From Chloroflexia bacterium (GTDB lineage Bacteria > Chloroflexota > Chloroflexia > Thermomicrobiales > UBA6265), in contig JACCYX010000412.1 in assembly GCA_013696265.1 (NCBI GenBank), positions 1 to 5,314 of the forward strand: a stretch of 5,314 nt of DNA, read 5' to 3'. A program made the position numbers and the translations under genes. Below are positions 1 through 5,309 of the stretch, in pieces. Every line of letters starts with the position of its first letter. Positions within the stretch are counted from its first letter, which is position 1. The notes under the pieces are model-generated. The model was not told the DNA's origin. It searched no databases and was given only the letters and a program-made list of their open reading frames with translations.

Positions 1-42
1 GGATCGCCGCCCCAAACGAAGGTGCAAGTCCCTGGGTCGCCT

Positions 43-56
43 CCACCTGGCGGTGG
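43..56 (+). other. Small hairpin over the kinase start region
   Basis: CCACC (43-47) pairs with GGTGG (52-56) around a TGGC loop, overlapping the GTG codon at 53 and lying just before the ATG at 59. It would cover the only purine-rich stretch (GGTGGGA) that could serve as a ribosome binding site for ATG59. A 5-bp stem in GC-rich DNA can occur by chance, so a role in translation control is a weak inference. The bases before it (1-42) show no other recognisable signal. Confidence 0.2.
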
Positions 57-1096
57 GAATGAGGGACGATCCGGGGCTGGATACCGCGAAGATCGCCGCC
101 AGCCTCCAGGCGGGGTACGGTTTGGACGTTGCCGCCGCCCACTACCTCCCGATCGGCTACGACCTGGACGCGGCGGTCTACGAGGCGGTCGCTGCCAGAG
201 GTGAGCGGTATTTTCTGAAAGTCCGCTTCGGGCCGGTGTCCGAGCCTGGCCTGGAGGTAGCCCGGGCGCTCGTCGATGGCGGGATCGACCGTGTGCTCGC
301 GCCGCTCCGGACGCGATCAGGCGGGCTGTGGTGGCCACTTGAGGGCTCCGCCGGGTACACGATCGTGCTCTACCCGTTCATCGAGGGTGAGAACGCGATG
401 GTCAATGGCATGTCGGAGGAGCAGTGGCGGGCGTTCGGGACCACGCTGCGCGCGGTCCACGACAGCGGGTTGGGCGAGCGGTTTCGCGGCCGTGTGTCAG
501 TGGAGGACTTCGCCCTGCCGTCGGCCGCGCTCGTCCGCGAGATGCTGGCGCTGACCACGGACACGGCGTTCGAGAGCCGCGCGGCGGCCCGGTTCGCGGC
601 CTTCTGGCGGGAGCAGGCGGCGCGGATCGACGGGATGTTGGCGCGGGCCGAGGGGCTTGGCGCGCAACTTCAGCGGAAAACCTTCGATCTGGTCCTCTGC
701 CACGCCGACATCCACGCCGCCAACGTCATGGTCGGCGACGATGACCGCATCCATCTCATTGACTGGGATGGTCCCAAGATCGCGCCACGGGAGCGCGACC
801 TGCTCTTCGTAATCGGCTCCCGGATCGCGCGCCCGGTGGAGGCTCGGGAAGAGGCGTGGTTCTTCGGGGGGTACGGCCCGGTCGGGATCGATCCTGACGC
901 CCTGGTTTACTACCGGTACGAGCGAATCATCGAAGACATCGGCGAGATCGGGAAGAGCGTCATCCTGGATTTCACGTTGAGTGAGGGCGCGCGGTCGGCG
1001 GCGGTCGACCTGGCGATGGAGCTTTTCGTGCCCAGCGGCGACATCGACCGCGCCGAAACGATTGCCTTCGATCGGTGGCCCCATCGCCCCACCTGA
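53..1096 (+). CDS. Aminoglycoside phosphotransferase-family kinase, spectinomycin kinase-like
   Basis: Predicted cytoplasmic enzyme of 347 residues that transfers phosphate from ATP to a hydroxyl of a small molecule. The N-lobe has the nucleotide-binding lysine in RYFLKVRFG (K56), and YPFIEGENA near residue 106 looks like the hinge. The C-lobe has the catalytic loop CHADIHAANV (H217, D219, N224) and the metal-binding IDWDGP motif (D237), followed by APRERDLLF. The later YYRYERIIEDI segment is also typical of the APH(9) spectinomycin kinase branch, and the length is close to that enzyme (about 330). The true substrate cannot be read from sequence; many environmental relatives are uncharacterised. 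GTG53 is the longest local start, ATG59 (two codons in) is equally possible, and neither has a strong Shine-Dalgarno. The frame is open back to the window edge, so an upstream start is not excluded, but family alignment from about residue 9 favours 53 or 59. It stops at TGA, 336 bases before the next gene, and looks monocistronic. Confidence 0.9.
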   Translation: MGMRDDPGLDTAKIAASLQAGYGLDVAAAHYLPIGYDLDAAVYEAVAARGERYFLKVRFGPVSEPGLEVARALVDGGIDRVLAPLRTRSGGLWWPLEGSAGYTIVLYPFIEGENAMVNGMSEEQWRAFGTTLRAVHDSGLGERFRGRVSVEDFALPSAALVREMLALTTDTAFESRAAARFAAFWREQAARIDGMLARAEGLGAQLQRKTFDLVLCHADIHAANVMVGDDDRIHLIDWDGPKIAPRERDLLFVIGSRIARPVEAREEAWFFGGYGPVGIDPDALVYYRYERIIEDIGEIGKSVILDFTLSEGARSAAVDLAMELFVPSGDIDRAETIAFDRWPHRPT

Positions 1097-1144
1097 GTGG
1101 TTTGTCCAGGTCGAGGTGTCCGATGCGCGCCGACCCATTTCGCC

Positions 1145-1279
1145 GTCATGCTGAGCGCCAGCGAAGCATCCCCGTGCGAAGCACTCGACGGCGAAGCCGG
1201 CGCCTGGTGCTTGGTGAGATCAGTCGGCCTTCGGCCGATGCGCTTCGCGCGGGGACCCTTCGCTGACGCTCAGGGTGAC
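1145..1279. repeat. Compound inverted-repeat element with covarying hairpins (REPIN/MITE-like)
   Basis: Left arm 1145-1184 and the reverse complement of 1240-1279 match at 33 of 40 positions. Each arm folds locally into two hairpins. The outer hairpin is ATGCT/AGCAT on the left (1148-1152 with 1165-1169) and ACCCT/AGGGT on the right (1255-1259 with 1272-1276). Each continues through tandem G-A mismatches and a GC/GC step to a GNCA loop. The second is GTGC-GAA-GCAC (1174-1184) on the left and GCGC-TTC-GCGC (1240-1250) on the right. Six of the seven arm differences form three compensatory base-pair swaps; the seventh is in a loop. Two further hairpins lie inside: CGGC-GAA-GCCG (1189-1199) and TCGGCC-TTC-GGCCGA (1224-1238). 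From memory, the outer motif (CTGAGCG...GCGAAG) resembles dispersed repeats in Chloroflexota and other environmental genomes. It starts 48 bases after the kinase stop. It could also aid transcript termination or stability, but there is no T-tract. Confidence 0.85.
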
Positions 1280-1362
1280 GGACCGGGGAACGGGCGGAAC
1301 GTGCGAGACGGTTTGATTGGCACGCCGATGCGGGGAACGGGCCGCGCCAGACGCGCCGGGAA

Positions 1363-1391
1363 TTGACGCCGCGCGGCCGTTGCGGCATGCT
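1363..1391 (+). promoter_or_regulatory. Possible promoter for the LuxR-type regulator
   Basis: TTGACG at 1363-1368 is a good -35 match. Seventeen bases later CATGCT (1386-1391) is a poor -10 match (three of six). It lies 42 bases before the regulator's ATG, so the spacing suits a short leader. The weak -10 makes this a tentative call. Confidence 0.2.
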
Positions 1392-1403
1392 GGTTTCACC
1401 AGC
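1389..1403. promoter_or_regulatory. Perfect inverted repeat in the regulator leader
   Basis: GCTGGT (1389-1394) and ACCAGC (1398-1403) are exact reverse complements around a TTC loop, ending 29 bases before the regulator's ATG. It could be an operator (including autoregulation by the downstream protein), a leader hairpin, or chance. It overlaps the candidate -10 at its 5' end, which would suit a repressor site. Confidence 0.3.
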
Positions 1404-1432
1404 CTCGCATCGCTGTCGATTGGCGGCCCACC

Positions 1433-3742
1433 ATGAGCCATCCCAAACAGCCCCAGCCGACCTCATCGCACCCGCGGCCGCTGTCGCCGCTGATCGGCCG
1501 CATGGCGGAACTCGTCGCGGTCGTCACGCTGCTCGTTCGGGCGGATGCGCGCCTGGTGACGCTGACCGGCCCTGGCGGCGTTGGCAAGTCGACGCTGGCG
1601 ATCCACGCCGGACGCACGGCAATCGATGCGTTCCCCGATGGGGTCAGCTTCGTGTCGCTCGCCGCCGTCGCCGATCCCGATTTGGTCATGCCCACCATCG
1701 CCCAAGCCTTGGGATTCCAGAACGCGAGGGAGGCCTCAGCCGAAGCGTCGATCGCGACCGCGCTTCACGACAAACAGCTTTTGCTGGTGCTCGACAACTT
1801 CGAACAGGTGGTGGACGCCGCTCCTCGCCTTGGGGATGTCTTGCGGACCTGTCCAGGGGTGACGGCGCTGGTCACGAGCCGGGTCCGGCTCCGCGTGGCG
1901 GGCGAACGGGAATATCCGGTTCCGCCCTTGGGACTCGCGGCGGAAGGTACGCTAGCGCCGGAGACGGCCGCCGAAGCGGAGGCGGTGCGGCTCTTCGTGG
2001 AACGTGCCCAGGCGGTCGAGCCCACCTTCGCCCTGACTGACGGCAATGCCGCGACCGTCGCCGAAATCTGCCGGCGACTCGACGGCTTGCCGCTGGCGAT
2101 CGAATTGGCGGCCGCCCGGATCAAGGTGCTGCCGCCCCTGGCCCTCCTTGCCCGTCTCGAACGGCGGCTCACGCTGCTCACCGGCGGGAATCGCGATCTC
2201 CCTGCGCGCCAGCGGACGATGCGGAACTCCATCGGGTGGAGCCACGACCTGCTGTCGGCGGCGGAGCAGGCGTATTTTCGCCGTCTGGCCATCTTCACCG
2301 GGGGCTTCGATCTGGAGGCCGCCCAGGCCATTGGCGGCGACGGCGTCGATGCCCTCGCCGCGCTCGTCGATCACGGCCTGGTCACGCGGCTTGTGGGGTC
2401 GGAATCCGCGCCGCGATTCGCCATGCTCCAAACGATCCGGGAATTTGGGCTGGAGCAACTGGCCGCCCACGACGAAGACGTCGCGATCCGCCGGGATCAC
2501 GCCGGGTACCACCTGGCGCTGGCCGAGCGCCTGCGGCCCCGGATCGAGGGTTCGGAAGGCCGGTGGGTGCTGGACCGCTTCGAACTGGACCACCCGAACT
2601 ATCGCGCGGCGCTGGCGACCGCCACCGACGACGGCGATGCCCGGCTGGCGGTCCGGCTGGCGGCGTCGCTCTGGAAGTTCTGGTACGTTCACCGGCATGT
2701 CCTTGAAGGGCGGTCGTGGCTGGAAGCGGCGCTGGCGCTGCCCGGCGAGTCGCCCGCGGACCGGCGGGCCGAGGTGCTCTACGCGGCGGGATCGTCCGCC
2801 TACGATCAACGGGATTTCGCGCGGGCGGAAACCCGGGGCCGGCAGTGCCTCGAACTGGCCGAGGCCACGGGCGATCGCCTGCACGCCGGGATGGCGCTCT
2901 TCATGCTGGGTACGGCCGCCCGCAACCAGGGGCAATTCAGCGAGGCTATGGCGACCTACGATCGGGCCCTGACCGCCCTGCGCGAAGGGTGTCCACCCGA
3001 CGGGATGGCCGAGCACATGCGCGGCATGGTCCTCTCCAGCCTCGGCGACATGGCCTACGAACAGGGCCAGGTCGCGCGGTCGCGTGCGCTGAATGAGGAG
3101 GCGCTCGCGATCTGGCGGCGGCGTGGCGACCCGTGGGGAATCGCCAACGCCTTGCTCAACCTCGCCACCGTCGCGGCGGGGACCGATCCGTCGCTGGCCG
3201 CCGCGTGGTTTCGTGAGGCCCTCGCGCACTATCGAGACCTGGATGCGGCGGTCGGATTCGCCCATGGCGTGGCTGGACTGGCGATCGTCGCCGTCGGCTT
3301 CGGCAAGGTCGAGGACGGCGTACGCCTCTTTGGTGCGGCCGAGGCGTTCCGGGCGGACGCGAGCGTCCATGTGACCAGGATGATGGGGGCCGATTACGAC
3401 CGGGCAGTGGCTGCCGCCCGGCTGGCCCTGGGACCACACCGGTTTAGCGCCGCCTGGTCGGTCGGGGCCACGCTCACGGCCGACGAGGCATTCGCGGAGG
3501 CCACGACGCTGCCGCTCGACGGCCCCGCCCCGGTTCGGCCAACGTCCCCATTCGGCTTGACGATGCGGGAACTTAAGGTCTTGCAACTGATGGCTGAGGG
3601 GCAGACCGACCAGGAGATCGCCGACGCGCTTTCCATCAGCTACCGCACCGTCACCACCCACGTCACCAAAGTCCTCAACAAGCTGGGGGTCGACTCCCGC
3701 ACGGCGGCGGTCGGCCTCGACGTGCGCTCGAGCGTGATCTAA
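1433..3742 (+). CDS. LuxR-family transcriptional regulator with STAND/NB-ARC ATPase and TPR-like repeats
   Basis: Predicted cytoplasmic DNA-binding regulator of 769 residues. In STAND proteins ATP binding switches the protein between resting and active states. After a short Pro/Ser-rich N-terminus and the PLIGR entry motif (about 19-23) comes the Walker A motif GPGGVGKST (46-54; K52). Next are the Walker B strand LLLVLDNFEQ (D121), the TSR sensor (148-150) and the GLPLA motif (218-222). A winged-helix-like region spans roughly 260-360. Residues about 446-640 are helical, degenerate TPR-like repeats that probably sense a ligand or partner. The end is a LuxR/GerE HTH (about 706-760): LTMREL with E713, then TDQEIADAL, and a recognition helix around SYRTVTTHV before LNKLGV. 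All key ATPase residues are present, so it should be active. The ATG is the natural start for PLIGR-type proteins, but only a weak GGCGG lies upstream. The signal sensed is unknown; targets may include the exported-protein genes downstream (inference). The long opposite-strand frame inside it is a GC artefact. Confidence 0.93.
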   Translation: MSHPKQPQPTSSHPRPLSPLIGRMAELVAVVTLLVRADARLVTLTGPGGVGKSTLAIHAGRTAIDAFPDGVSFVSLAAVADPDLVMPTIAQALGFQNAREASAEASIATALHDKQLLLVLDNFEQVVDAAPRLGDVLRTCPGVTALVTSRVRLRVAGEREYPVPPLGLAAEGTLAPETAAEAEAVRLFVERAQAVEPTFALTDGNAATVAEICRRLDGLPLAIELAAARIKVLPPLALLARLERRLTLLTGGNRDLPARQRTMRNSIGWSHDLLSAAEQAYFRRLAIFTGGFDLEAAQAIGGDGVDALAALVDHGLVTRLVGSESAPRFAMLQTIREFGLEQLAAHDEDVAIRRDHAGYHLALAERLRPRIEGSEGRWVLDRFELDHPNYRAALATATDDGDARLAVRLAASLWKFWYVHRHVLEGRSWLEAALALPGESPADRRAEVLYAAGSSAYDQRDFARAETRGRQCLELAEATGDRLHAGMALFMLGTAARNQGQFSEAMATYDRALTALREGCPPDGMAEHMRGMVLSSLGDMAYEQGQVARSRALNEEALAIWRRRGDPWGIANALLNLATVAAGTDPSLAAAWFREALAHYRDLDAAVGFAHGVAGLAIVAVGFGKVEDGVRLFGAAEAFRADASVHVTRMMGADYDRAVAAARLALGPHRFSAAWSVGATLTADEAFAEATTLPLDGPAPVRPTSPFGLTMRELKVLQLMAEGQTDQEIADALSISYRTVTTHVTKVLNKLGVDSRTAAVGLDVRSSVI

Positions 3743-3745
3743 CAC

Positions 3746-3864
3746 GGACTTCGGGTAGACACGCTCCGTACCTGGTAGTGGCAGAGTTTATCTCTGCCTT
3801 CGGAACACGCGGTCGAGATGAACTCGACCACTACCAGGGAAGTTCCATTGATCACCCGAAGTTC
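3746..3864. repeat. REP-pair (BIME/REPIN-like) element with GTAG-preceded hairpins
   Basis: It begins three bases after the regulator's stop codon. Outer ends GGACTTCGGGT (3746-3756) and ACCCGAAGTTC (3854-3864) pair over 11 positions with one G-T wobble. Inside, CCTGGTAGTGG (3771-3781) and CCACTACCAGG (3828-3838) are exact reverse complements. Between them stand two 7-bp hairpins: GGCAGAG-TTTAT-CTCTGCC (3780-3798) and GGTCGAG-ATGAA-CTCGACC (3811-3829). Read 5' to 3' on their own strands, the two arms match at 23 of 28 positions. Four of the five differences are two compensatory pair swaps, and the fifth is in the loop. Each hairpin is preceded, one base away, by GTAG, the tetranucleotide found next to REP hairpins recognised by RAYT/TnpA-REP proteins. 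No RAYT gene is in the window. The whole can be drawn as a cloverleaf-like fold and may also act at the 3' end of the regulator mRNA; only TTCTTATAA follows. Confidence 0.85.
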
Positions 3865-3890
3865 TTATAACCGCGCCGGCGGCCGCCCGG

Positions 3891-3912
3891 ATACGTAGTG
3901 GCGAATACGTAG
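3891..3912. promoter_or_regulatory. Tandem ATACGTAG repeat upstream of exported-protein genes
   Basis: ATACGTAG occurs at 3891-3898 and again at 3905-3912, 14 bases apart, each containing the palindrome TACGTA. They lie about 97-118 bases before the downstream ATG, in a region otherwise without structure. Paired short palindromes are plausible operators, for example for the adjacent LuxR-type regulator, or could belong to a promoter. I could not identify convincing -35/-10 boxes here. Function is inferred from position only. Confidence 0.4.
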
Positions 3913-3995
3913 GTTCCCCGATTCCCGTTCTCCGTCCATGACCCATCGTGGTGTAGTCATCGCCGGCCCGCGGCGACGACGGATCGACACTAGCC

Positions 3996-4003
3996 GAGGA
4001 GGA
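3996..4003 (+). promoter_or_regulatory. Strong ribosome binding site
   Basis: GAGGAGGA is an extended Shine-Dalgarno match five bases before the ATG at 4009. It fixes that start and suggests efficient translation, unlike the two upstream genes, which have weak sites. Confidence 0.85.
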
Positions 4004-4008
4004 CAGTC

Positions 4009-4557
4009 ATGGCGCGGGGAATCACCAAAAACGGGACATGGGTATCGGTCGCGTTGGGCGCGGCGATGCTGGCGGGGATGACGACGATTTCCCAGGGATC
4101 GAGGGCCCAGACGCCCGAGGCTATGACCCAGGCGCGCACTGAAGAAGTGATGGGGGCGTACGTCGAGGCCCTCCTGAGCAATGGATCGTTCGCCGACTAT
4201 TTTGCCGATGATGTCGTGGTGACGTTTGTCGACGTGGGTCAGGAGATCGTTGGCCGCGATGCGGCCGAGCAAGCGATCGTCGACTTTCATCAGGTCGCCT
4301 TCGCGACGGCGCCGGAGGTGCAGACCTTCATTGCCGGTCCCGGCATCGCCTACGCCGAAGTGCTCTTCGTGGCCACCCACACGGGCGACTTCGCCGGTAT
4401 TCCGGCGACCGGCCGCGAGGTGAGCGTGCCGTACGTGGCCGTCTGGGAACTCTCTGGCGACAAGATCACGGCTTTGCGCCTGTATGGACCGGCATCAGGA
4501 CTGATCCAGCTCCTGACGACCGAGGGCACGCCAGCGGGCAGCACGCCGTCGTCGTGA
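4009..4557 (+). CDS. Exported SnoaL/NTF2-like domain protein
   Basis: A 182-residue protein with an N-terminal signal peptide: basic start (R3, K7), hydrophobic core about 11-27 and a likely signal peptidase I site after SRA (A33). The mature part (about 36-172) fits the SnoaL-like/NTF2 alpha+beta cone fold. It opens with a helix (EEVMGAYVEALLSNG), then FADYFADDVVVTFVD and GRDAAEQAIVDF. The second half is typical of the family: HTGDF (124-128), GIPATGREV (130-138), then strands ending in ITALRLYGP (153-161). Relatives include polyketide and ester cyclases and many binding proteins without known activity. The acidic residue often found after the last strand in ester cyclases seems to be replaced (RLYGP), so a catalytic role is doubtful. 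The tail TEGTPAGSTPSS looks disordered. An ideal Shine-Dalgarno precedes the start. The protein acts outside the membrane. The ligand is unknown. The next gene, 109 bases on, encodes another exported protein with a similar tail, so the two may be co-expressed. Confidence 0.85.
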   Translation: MARGITKNGTWVSVALGAAMLAGMTTISQGSRAQTPEAMTQARTEEVMGAYVEALLSNGSFADYFADDVVVTFVDVGQEIVGRDAAEQAIVDFHQVAFATAPEVQTFIAGPGIAYAEVLFVATHTGDFAGIPATGREVSVPYVAVWELSGDKITALRLYGPASGLIQLLTTEGTPAGSTPSS

Positions 4558-4570
4558 TGCGTGTCACGTC

Positions 4571-4580
4571 CGGTCGACCG
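4571..4580. promoter_or_regulatory. 10-bp perfect palindrome CGGTCGACCG
   Basis: An exact palindrome 13 bases after the stop of the upstream exported-protein gene. Its length is within what chance can produce in GC-rich DNA. It could be an operator half of the spacer, or nothing. Confidence 0.2.
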
Positions 4581-4609
4581 ATTTCAGGATTGAAAGGGCG
4601 CCACGAGCA

Positions 4610-4623
4610 CTGGCGTACGCCAG
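4610..4623. promoter_or_regulatory. 14-bp perfect palindrome, candidate operator
   Basis: CTGGCGTACGCCAG is an exact 14-base palindrome (5-bp arms around GTAC if drawn as a hairpin), 28 bases before the Shine-Dalgarno of the next gene. A TTGAAA (4590-4595) lies upstream but no good -10 follows at 16-18 bases. As a stem it is too short and lacks a T-run to be a terminator, so a protein-binding site is the likelier role. The binding protein is unknown. Confidence 0.4.
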
Positions 4624-4651
4624 GAACATCTTCAACCTTGTCCCTGTACAC

Positions 4652-4658
4652 AAAGGAG
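4652..4658 (+). promoter_or_regulatory. Strong ribosome binding site
   Basis: AAAGGAG is followed eight bases later by the ATG at 4667, near-ideal Shine-Dalgarno sequence and spacing. It settles the start of the last gene. Confidence 0.85.
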
Positions 4659-4666
4659 AACCCGCC

Positions 4667-5221
4667 ATGCGTCGCCCATTGCTTTCTGTCTCGTTCGTCA
4701 TCGTTCTGCTCCTGGGTCTCCTCTCCGTCAGTGGTCTCCGGACCGCCGCCCAGGAAGGCTCTCCCACAGCGTCTGCCGGTGACGGCTTCGTCGGCGCCTG
4801 GTGGTTCACTGACGTGACCTTGGGATTGCCCTCGCTCGGCACCTTGACCGCCGATGGCAATGTCATCCTCTCCCCCCTGCCGACCGAACCGCTGTACGAG
4901 GGTGCCCCCTTCGCCATCCTGCTCCTCAGCGGTGGACATGGAGTCTGGGACGTGACCGGGGAGAACACCGCCGATTTCACCTTTGTCTACCTGTACGCGG
5001 ACGATTCTGGTGCGTTCCAAAGCTCGACGACCATCAGCGGCACGCTGGAACTGGGGGACGATGGCCAGACGCTCAACGGGGAATTCGCGTTCCAGGTCAG
5101 TCAACCGGACGGGACGGTCATCCATGCCGATCGTGGGGCGATCGACGGGACGCGTATCAGCCTCATCCCGATGGACGACCTGGCGCCGGCCGGGACCCCG
5201 GTCGCCACACCCGCGGCGTAG
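4667..5221 (+). CDS. Exported beta-rich protein of unknown function
   Basis: A 184-residue protein I cannot assign to a named family. The signal peptide is clear: MRRP basic start, hydrophobic core about 5-24, and a probable cleavage after TAA (A28). The mature domain, about residues 40-171, opens with FVGAWWFTDVTLG and runs through alternating-polarity segments separated by Gly/Asp turns (LTADGNVILS, HGVWDVTGENTADFTFVYLY, ISGTLELGDDGQTLNGEFAFQV). It ends in GAIDGTRISLIP. An initial GxW followed by successive antiparallel strands recalls small lipocalin/calycin-like barrels, but this is a fold guess. No cysteines or catalytic motif are seen. There is no lipobox, so it is probably released, not lipid-anchored. 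The tail APAGTPVATPAA is Thr/Pro/Ala-rich like that of the upstream protein. A strong Shine-Dalgarno precedes it and a terminator-like hairpin follows 58 bases after the stop. Confidence 0.82.
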   Translation: MRRPLLSVSFVIVLLLGLLSVSGLRTAAQEGSPTASAGDGFVGAWWFTDVTLGLPSLGTLTADGNVILSPLPTEPLYEGAPFAILLLSGGHGVWDVTGENTADFTFVYLYADDSGAFQSSTTISGTLELGDDGQTLNGEFAFQVSQPDGTVIHADRGAIDGTRISLIPMDDLAPAGTPVATPAA

Positions 5222-5279
5222 CCATCGACCGGTGCCGCCACGGGCCAGCACCAGGGGACCATCGGGTCGAAACGGGCAG

Positions 5280-5309
5280 AGGAGGTGGGTGTTGGCACAC
5301 CCACCTCCT
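5280..5309 (+). terminator. Probable intrinsic terminator hairpin
   Basis: AGGAGGTGGGTGT (5280-5292) and ACACCCACCTCCT (5297-5309) form a perfect 13-bp stem with a TGGC loop. It stands 58 bases after the stop of the last gene. Only TTGTCC follows before the window ends, so the T-run is weak or not visible. Stem strength and position still make a transcription terminator the best reading. The 58 bases before it contain nothing I recognise. Confidence 0.75.

Larger units (their letters stand above)
1097..1432. other. Intergenic region with compound repeat and leader hairpin
   Basis: This 336-base gap has no credible gene. Open frames across it on both strands are short, arginine-rich and lack ribosome binding sites or recognisable motifs. 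It holds the inverted-repeat element at 1145-1279, a repeated decamer GGGGAACGGG (1285-1294 and 1332-1341), a possible -35 box and a hairpin at 1389-1403 before the regulator gene. The decamer copies are 47 bases apart, and I see no function for them. Confidence 0.75.

Noticed and set aside
1..60. GGTGCAAGTCC near the window start as part of a cobalamin riboswitch
   Set aside because: The string faintly resembles a riboswitch core segment, but no B12-box or other conserved blocks follow and the downstream gene is a kinase unrelated to cobalamin.
497..1138. 213-codon minus-strand frame opposite the kinase
   Set aside because: Same GC artefact; the + strand reading has all kinase motifs and this one has none.
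1097..1466. Short open frames across the intergenic repeat on both strands
   Set aside because: They run through the palindromic element, are arginine-rich, and lack start signals and recognisable similarity.
1952..3745. 597-codon open frame on the minus strand opposite the regulator
   Set aside because: It mirrors the regulator's frame in GC-rich DNA, is rich in Arg/Gly/Pro without domain motifs, and has no ribosome binding site; the + strand protein has full ATPase and HTH motifs.
1145..3864. Composite transposon carrying the regulator between two repeats
   Set aside because: The two flanking elements are unrelated in sequence and no transposase lies between them.
3740..3871. TAAC at 3740-3743 and 3868-3871 as a target-site duplication of the REP-like element
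   Set aside because: Only four bases, not directly abutting the inverted ends (two bases away on the left, three on the right of 3864), and one copy includes the stop codon; chance is likely.
1145..3912. CRISPR array
   Set aside because: Repeats are inverted pairs or a single tandem octamer, not regularly spaced direct repeats, and no cas gene is present.
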